Below, one piece after another: positions 57,101-64,000 of a stretch of 64,000 nt of DNA. The translations under genes and the position numbers were made by a program. This DNA comes from Caenorhabditis remanei (Eukaryota; Nematoda; Chromadorea; Rhabditida; Rhabditidae), in contig NC_071333.1 in assembly GCF_010183535.1 (NCBI RefSeq), forward strand, positions 12,088,587-12,152,586, written 5' to 3'. The first letter of the stretch is position 1. Each line of letters opens with the position of its first letter. The notes below the pieces were generated by a model, which saw only the letters and a list, made by a program, of their open reading frames with translations, had not been told where the DNA came from and did not search any database.

Positions 57101-60100
57101 ATGACAAAGCGAGTGAATAGTATGATCTTAACTGTCCGGAGATGTCTTCCAAGCTTCGGGCAATTTTGAGATGACGTTGGAAGTAGGTGATAGCTGAAAA
57201 TGAAAATATCAGGATTATTGTAATGAACTAAACACACATGACAGGATTTTTGGTGATCATGATGAGGAGGAAGAATAAAATGAACAAGGAAACGGAGTAA
57301 GAATGGGAAGAAGAGAATAAAAAGATGAATGACGATTATTTGCCTTTCTTCTCATCCAAAGAAATGACGTGTGATTCGAAATCCGAAGATTCCACGAGTT
57401 CTTTTTCAAAAAGGTTTTTTTATGTGATGACAGTTGTCGCTATTTTCCCACAATTTGTCAGAGAAGACAAGTGAATTCGAATAGCCTTCCTCTCAATTTT
57501 TTGGGAGGAACAACAAAACAAAAGCACACATACATACACACACCACGAGGGTCCCAACGAAAAAAAAAGAAAAGCAGAAAACCCGCACGGCGATAGAAAC
57601 ATGAAGTGACGTGAAATTGGATGGTGAAATGAAAATGATTCACGTATTTTTCATTGCGATTTGTCTTGAATTTTCAAGAGTCCTCAAGTGTTTGTATTTC
57701 ACTGCTGTGTGGCTGATGATGTTGGTGTAAGTAGAAAAATTGTGGTAGGCGAAAAAGAGAACAACGACGAGACAAAAAAAAGCTGGGATGCCAGAGAAAG
57801 GAAAAAAAATGGACATAGCAAAAAATAGAATATTGTGGGATAACAATTCCAGGAGCTGTTTTTGTGTTGCTGGGGATTCACCAGTGGAACAAATACATTC
57901 AATCCGTAAAAATAATGAACTATTAGTACTCACGTGGAAAAAAGAAAACGGAGAAGAAGAAGAAGAAGAATCAAATCTTTTTCCGGACACATACGTATAT
58001 TGAATTTTAGATGTGGGAACCACCACCACCACTAAAGTGAAATGTACTATTTATTGATTGGTTGGTCTCATTTAATTCATTTAATCTAGTTCTGATTTTT
58101 GAGCAGAAAAAGTAATTGGTTATTCTTTACGATTAATTTCTACAACTTTTCTTATAGTGGATATATAGTAAATTGGCCTACATCACAAATGTTTATTGAT
58201 GGTAGTTAGAACGAAATCAGACACAAAGCTGAGATTGCGGTTAAAATCAATCTCCGATAAAAGTGAAGCAAAAAATCAAACATAGTACTTTTCTGATCAA
58301 AACTACACCTGACTCAATGTGTGCACGTTTTTCAAAGGGATAGGTGAAATTCCTGAGTTTGTTTATCAAATGATGCGTGAGCGAATCGTCACATAAGATG
58401 TCAAATGTTCAGCTGACCAGCTGTTTGTGAACATAACAGAGAGTAAACGAGTGAAAACGAGGACAAGTTGCAATGCTATTTTCAACGACATAAACTGACT
58501 CCGGAACCGAGAAGAAGAGAAGACTTTTGGAGTGAATCGAACGTCATCAGAGCAAAACTCTCAACAAGCGGTAAGCAAAGAAGAATTGGGGGCTATGACC
58601 ATTATTGAAATGATGAAATTCAATACCTATTACCCAGTTTGTTGTAGGTTTTTTGTGCCCCCTCCCACTTCTTGCAAGATCTCATGTACCTCCTAACGCA
58701 AAAATTCTCGTGATGGCACGTACCTTTCTGGACTTCTTTTCCGATGTAGAGGGCGTTGGCCAGCGAGTAAGCCATTTGAGCCTCCTCGGTCTTGTTGCCT
58801 ATTTCCATAGCCAGGTTGTAAGCCAGTCTGAAACAGAACAACATAAGAGATCACAAGAATTTTTGAAGAAAAACAGATTACTCATCCCGAAATCCATTCA
58901 GATTCTTGCCTGTCGGGTGTAACTCACTTATAATGCTGAATAGCCAGAGGCATGTTCGATTTCAACGCGTGACAATTTGCGATATTAGCATGAGCCCGTC
59001 GCATTGATGCTCTATCTCCGTATTGTTGGGATAATTCAAGTCTCTGAAAGAAAATGAATGACATGAGGAAGGGTATGTGTGATTGATGAGTCAGATGTTC
59101 ACATCTTCAATTATTCATGTACAATGAGTAGTAGCTGAGATTTAGGTTCTTCCGTCTATCCCTTCTTAGTATTTTGTTTTACATTTTCTTTTTTCCTTTT
59201 TTCTGACGTGAGTCTCAAGAGTTCCGTCTCAACCAACCTCTCACGCACAAAAAGTGAGGAGAGAAGAGGTTTGTCGGAAAAAAAATTGACAAAGAAATTG
59301 AATCTGGCAGGATGAAAGGGAAAAAGTAAGAGGAAGTGAATGCAATGCTCATGATGCAAAAAGTGAAAAAGAAAGGAGATATTCGGAACCCACTGTGCAT
59401 CAGTTCATGTTCTCTGACCAACCCGGTTTTGTGCTGGTGAAATTTCATTATTCGAAAAAAAAAACACATTCTTATTTTAGGCAGTTCCATATTCTGTGAT
59501 TCTGTCAACTTTATCCTTTTTTGGGAAGGGAGAACTGGGACCCGGAAGTTTCTAAGAATGAAATTTGATGACATACATAATTGAGGACACATGTATGGAG
59601 CAACTTTTGAAATTTGAACTCGGATTTTATTTTCCCGGTGAATAGCGAATTGGTTTTTTGGTTTTGGACGCTGTCTAGTTTCCATATTCTACACCTGACA
59701 AGAACAAATAGCACGTTTTGTCTGAAATGTGATCGGAAATGAGTATTAGGTTTCTACCTGAGCACGTGGAAAGACTAACTAAAGAGAAGAAGAAAATGGA
59801 GATCTTCTGAGAGCAGCTCACAAAAAAGAAAGACGCAAAAAAGGGTCAAAATTCGAAAAGTTGAGGCTTGAACCGAAGAAGTTGAAGTGCTCGAAAGAAG
59901 ATTTCCGGTATGAGCCATGCGACGTCACATCATCATGTCCGATGAATGACCTCAATGTCTGCTGAACTTACAAGCTTATGAAAGTGAATAGATTGATCGT
60001 AGTCTCCAAGACAATAAAAAGTGTTGCCTAAGCTACCGTAGCATCTGCCCATTGTCAATGCATCCTCCAACTGTTCAGCTACTTCCAGATTCAACCTAAA

Positions 60101-61073
60101 ATTTTTACATTATTTCATCAGTGAATTCAGAATTGAAGCTCACTTGAAGTATTTAGCAGCGTTCTCAAAATCAGAAGTGGCTTCGACGTTCTTCGCTTCG
60201 TTCTTCTCCTCGGCCGCTTCAAGTTTGGTGCAGCGTCCACGTTCAACATAGATTGTTGCGATATTGTAATATGCTCGAGATTTTAGAACCTGAAAATGTA
60301 TATTAGTATAGTAAATTTGACTAGAATTAGCTAGATAAAAAACCGCGTTTTGTTTCCAAGAACAGATTACATTTTTCAGTATAAATGCTCTAATCCGCAC
60401 TTCAACTGGAGTTATGAAAATAGATCTCCTATTTTTTATATTCACACGACACCCACTACATTATGTTGTTTATGAAATAATCAGCTGACTGAATGGGAGA
60501 GACTCCGCCCTCTACTCTCATAGAAACTTCTATATCATCCGACTCGGTTGGCACAACGTTGGCATAGCAACAAAGCGTCGCCCAGGCGGGCTACTCACTT
60601 TATCTCCAAGCTCCTCGGCGAAATCCAGTTGTTTGAAAGTGAAAGTGAGCGCGTCGTTGTACGCTCCTTTCATTTTGAATATATTTCCCAAATTTGCACA
60701 TGATTTTGCCTCTCCTTCTTTGTTTCCAAGCAATCTAAAATAAGACCGTCTCGTTTTTTCTTTCTTCATTTCCAATTCAATTTAATAACTTACCTCTCGA
60801 CTAGAATATCATAAGTGTGAAACTTGAGGGCTTGCTCATAGTCTTTGAGCATGGTGTGCGCATTTCCGAGTTGACAATAAATAGCGGACAGCAGTGAAAA
60901 ATCATCTGTTCCTACTTCCAACGCTTTTTTCAATAGATCGATGCCTAGAAAAATTCAGATTTAAATCTTTTCAAATTTTAATTAATATATTAACAATTAC
61001 CTTGCTCATATTTTTGCATACGAAAAAGACGTTCTCCTTCCTGTGTCAGTTTGTAGCAGGAACGGTCCTGCAT
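54139..61073 (-). CDS. ags-3: AGS-3, TPR-GoLoco regulator of G-alpha (LGN/Pins family)
   Basis: Fourteen exons (61073-61001, 60944-60794, 60734-60599, 60289-60144, 60095-59972, 59043-58928, 58827-58724, 57193-57033, 56438-56346, 56088-55984, 55808-55634, 54607-54484, 54426-54308, 54251-54139) join in phase into 579 residues. Residues 1-340 are tetratricopeptide repeats (LLSAIYCQLGNAHTMLKDYE; KSCANLGNIFKMKGAYNDAL; GRCYGSLGNTFYCLGDYD). The C-terminal part carries four GoLoco motifs, each with the DQR-type core: KRMNDQR, RRMDDQR, QRLDEQR and GRLEDQR. GoLoco motifs bind Gi/o alpha subunits in the GDP form and block nucleotide release. The frame is open upstream of the ATG to the acceptor, so another 5' exon is possible. 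Intron 8 ends in TTGAAG, a weak acceptor. Introns are long for this window (up to about 1.5 kb). Confidence 0.94.
55084..55114. repeat. Perfect 12-bp inverted repeat in an ags-3 intron
   Basis: AGTTGTACTAGT and its complement ACTAGTACAACT are separated by 7 bp. About 140 bp further on, a second inverted pair (GTTGTTGTCC ... GGACAACAAC, near 55254-55300) ends in similar CTAGT/CAACAAC sequence, so the 55084-55300 segment may be a small fold-back repeat element. Confidence 0.45.
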
Positions 61074-61829
61074 CGCACCTTTCCCCGCTGCAATAATCAA
61101 TAATTACCTCTCTCTCTTTCTCTTTTAAAAAATAAAACGGCGGAGCACTGAAAACAAGTTGTAAAAAAAGAAAAAAAAGATGTGACTAGAAAAAAGAAAA
61201 CATACGTGGCTTGTCAAAAGAAAAACTCAAAAAAGTATTCGAATGATTTATTCGAACAAGTACGGACCGACGTAGTCTTTTGTTTGTTCGTTACACGGCC
61301 GCTCAGTATGCGAAAAAGAAACATTCTCGATGTGTCTGTGTCTCTGCTCTCTATACATGACCCAACAGATGAGCTAGTGGCCGCGCGCTGACGTCATTTG
61401 TGTCCAGTCAGTCAAAAGAAGTGGAATCCGTTAGAAACAAAAACTAGTGAATAATGCGGAATAATAAGCTTTTCACTGGGTCATTGCGTCGCCAAAAATG
61501 GGTTTATTTGGGATACATTTGACGAAATGAAGTGCCTTGTCAGAATTTCCATCCGGAATGAAGAAAACAAGAAGGAGAAAACAGACATAACAATTTCCAT
61601 GGAAATAAGAAAAAGCACCTGAAATTGCAATTAAAAGTCAAATCACCTTGCCTATATTTATTTCCTTGACAACACCTCCCTCTTTTCCTTTTCCCTTCCG
61701 AATGCTATAAATCACAGAGACTAGTCGAGTGGACACGTCTGCCTCATATTTACGTTTTGTTGCCTGGGTAACCGAACGCACATTGAAAGCCGGCAACGAA
61801 GCGTTATTTGAGAGCGAAATTGGTTCAAG
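61074..61829. promoter_or_regulatory. Divergent promoter region of ags-3 and ift-81
   Basis: About 750 bp between the two start codons on opposite strands. No coding exon is needed here except possibly a 5' exon of ags-3. It contains the X-box listed next. Confidence 0.45.
61759..61772 (+). promoter_or_regulatory. X-box (RFX/DAF-19 site) of ift-81
   Basis: GTTGCCTGGGTAAC is an imperfect inverted repeat that fits the X-box pattern (GTTGCC, two bases, GGTAAC) bound by the RFX factor DAF-19. It lies 58-71 bp upstream of the ift-81 ATG, the usual position for ciliary genes in Caenorhabditis. Confidence 0.85.
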
Positions 61830-64000
61830 ATGGCGAACAACATGGCTACGTTCATATTGCACTTTTTGAACGATGAACCGTTCAATCTCAACTTGTCAAC
61901 ACTACAATTCGACCAAATGCAACACCAACAACTGCTACAATTGTTAAGCAATGTCTTGAGGTCAGTTTTTGACGGAGTAAGAAATGTGAATTTCATATTA
62001 TTAATTGAAATGAACCCTGGTATTCATTGGAAAAAAATTGGATGTGATGATTTATTAATTTTCAGTTTACGGATTCAAACTTTTTTGGATAATAATTACT
62101 TAAATTGATTATGACAGCTGAATTTCTCGAATTTATTTCTATCAATAACTTTGATCAGAGAACAGAAATGAGTTTGTAGTCTATGCAAATAGAAATATTT
62201 CTATGCATCAAACGTTGAAAAATAGTTTGAATTCTGAGAAATGAATTTGTTCAACTTGAATGAAGCCACACACTCCCATATTATAAAACTGAACTTTGCA
62301 TTCTTAAAATTTAGTTTTCTTTGGAACTCACACATTTCAAAGTAATCGTTTTTACGAGAACATAATAATTTCAGCTGGATTTTCGACTCGGAACGTGTTG
62401 ATATAAAAAGAGAGGCAGCCGAGGAGACTGCAATTCGGATTCTCAACTCGCTAAGAATTCTTCGCTATCGTCCGCCGCAAGACCAAGAAGAACAGTAGGG
62501 ACAAAGCGAGGGCACTTATTTAATGGAAGTTAATTTGACATAATATTACAGAGAAGAATGGAGAGCAGGGATTGTTGAAGGACGGAAGACAAGTGTATAT
62601 CCGTTGCTCGTTTTTCTATTTGAGAATTCGGATGGTTTGAAAGAGCGAGCATATTTGGCAAAATATTTGATGAAGGTAATGAATTGCTATGTCAAAACCA
62701 ATACGCTCTACCACAGTTTTTTCCTCCATTCTGGAGAGAAAAAGCGGTCGTCATTATTTTTGAAAAATGATACATAAAGAACAAGCGTCCGTTCTGCTTG
62801 AATTGCTGATCTCAGGAAAATGTAAAGCGCTTTATGTGGCTTGGTTTCTTTTTGACATACATGAGAAATGAGAAGAAACATTTTGGAAATTAGGTTCTTG
62901 CACCTGTCAGAAAGTGCATTTGAGACTAGGATAATGTTCGATTTACAGACCGATGTCCCGGGAGAATTCTACGATTATGACATTGAAGAGCTTCAGAATG
63001 AGATTGGAGATCTAATGACAGAGTTCAAGGTGAATCAGACAGGGAAGGGATTTCAGATTATTCCCTAAGTAACGGCAAAAGGAAAACAAAAGTGGCGTGC
63101 TGAAAGATAGCATAATAATATTATTGTTGACAGGAAATTCATGCGGATGTCAAATCAGTTATGTCAGATGTACTATTGTTAAATGACATTAAAGAGGATT
63201 TGAAGTCAATGGAGAAGGAAAAAATGATTTTGGTTCGGAAAATTGAGAAGACCGAAAAGAAGGTTCAAAATATACCGTATTTCGACAAGTGAGTGAGACT
63301 ATCCTTTTGATTTTATAGACAGATTATGTCATGAAACCAGAATATGAAAAAATTCTGGTGTTGTTTTGCAGACAGATGCAACTCGCATCACAATTACGTG
63401 GAGAGAAATCTCGGTATGCGGAGATGGCGCATCAAAAGCAGCTTGAAAGACAAAAGGTTGGTCCGTTTATAAATCGGAATAAAGAAAAGAAAAGGAAATA
63501 AATCAGACAGCTTTTTTTTTCTATTTCTTCTCTTTTTTCTCTGAAAAAAATGAGAGAAAAAGTACAGGAATAGCGAGTGCAATCCTTTTGTTCTTGAGTG
63601 CCGTTTCCTTTTTCTTCTCCGAGTTCTGCACGCATCAAAAATCAGAAAATCCCCCATTTAGGTGCTGAACATTGAATCGAGAATCAATCGCATGAAAATC
63701 AATTTGAATGAGGCTCAAGCAGTTGCCGACACGTTGGATGAACAAGCACTAATGGAAAAATTAGAGGTTACTGGTTTTCTTCTTTTTTCTTTTCTTTTCT
63801 AATGAGGAAGTCTTAGGATGAAGTTGCGACGAACACTTATTTGGTGAACGGGAAGTTGTTTCAAGAAATAGAGACAAAAGAGAATAAACTGAGGGAACTG
63901 TCAACAATGGCAAGATCAAGTTCGGTGAAAGAAGATGATATAACGAGAATGACGGAAGAGGTGAATACAATCAACTTTCACGGAAATAGATATTTATCAA
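61830..64000 (+). CDS. ift-81: IFT81, intraflagellar transport B-complex subunit (3' partial)
   Basis: Exons 61830-61960, 62375-62494, 62552-62675, 62949-63029, 63134-63288, 63372-63456, 63662-63766 and 63817-63960 give 315 residues before the window ends inside the next intron. Residues 1-125 match the N-terminal calponin-homology-like domain of IFT81 (AEETAIRILNSLRILRYRP; KERAYLAKYLM), which binds tubulin together with IFT74. The DVPGEFYD block follows, then a long coiled coil starting near residue 145. Full-length IFT81 is about 650-680 residues, so roughly half is missing. IFT81 works in cilium assembly by carrying tubulin within IFT-B. The ATG is the first in frame and sits at the expected distance from the X-box. 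Confidence 0.93.

Noticed and set aside
57640..58032. 130-codon minus-strand frame in an ags-3 intron
   Set aside because: Hydrophobic content comes from pyrimidine tracts; no splice signals or similarity.
59215..59685. 156-codon frame in an ags-3 intron, same strand
   Set aside because: Low-complexity and phenylalanine-rich from T-rich intron DNA; including it would break the TPR array.
1..64000. CRISPR arrays, bacterial operons, tRNA or rRNA genes
   Set aside because: The DNA is eukaryotic; I looked for tRNA B-box motifs and rRNA-like blocks and found none that hold up, but I could not run a covariance-model search.

Overview
This is animal nuclear DNA from a nematode, almost certainly a Caenorhabditis species and most likely its X chromosome. 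Evidence: many short introns (about 45-60 bp) with the extended worm acceptor TTTTCAG, compact genes on both strands, AT-rich intergenic DNA, and a run of genes I recognise as orthologues of C. elegans X-linked genes (mtm-5, rga-6, hst-6, vps-41, ags-3, ift-81). I cannot name the species from the sequence. Gene models were built by hand from splice sites, reading phase and protein similarity. Wherever exon coordinates are listed, all phases close into one open frame.

Layout. 1-2.8 kb: 3' part of a proline-rich protein of unknown function. 3.6-5.4 kb: two-RRM RNA-binding protein with a long 3' region. 6.5-8.3 kb: a 790-bp tandem duplication of a small unrecognised gene; one copy has a stop codon and only one terminal exon exists. 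8.75-9.4 kb: a 647-bp palindromic repeat element. 9.8-16.1 kb (minus): mtm-5, a phosphatase-dead myotubularin with DENN, GRAM, C1 and PH domains. 17.1-19.2 kb: membrane-anchored methyltransferase/spermidine-synthase-like protein, divergent from mtm-5. 21.9-24.0 kb: secreted Ser/Thr/Pro-rich mucin-like protein. 25.4-29.5 kb: three tandem cysteine-rich secreted paralogues. 29.8-34.3 kb: small lineage-type genes and long empty stretches.

35-40 kb: Ras-family GEF closest to C3G/RAPGEF1. 40.7-43.4 kb (minus): BAR-RhoGAP (rga-6-like). 43.7-45.7 kb: heparan sulfate 6-O-sulfotransferase hst-6, divergent from rga-6. 46.7-53.4 kb: a UVRAG-like protein followed closely on the same strand by vps-41 (HOPS), a likely operon linking two endolysosomal functions. 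54.1-61.1 kb (minus): ags-3, a TPR-GoLoco regulator of G-alpha. 61.8 kb to the edge: ift-81, an intraflagellar transport gene, with an RFX/DAF-19 X-box 58-71 bp before its ATG; it runs off the window.

Membrane traffic is a recurring theme (mtm-5, UVRAG-like, vps-41), as is small-GTPase or G-protein signalling (RapGEF, rga-6, ags-3), but only the UVRAG-like/vps-41 pair looks co-transcribed. The least ordinary parts are the duplicated gene sharing one last exon, the giant palindrome, the cysteine-rich cluster, and candidate genes nested in introns.
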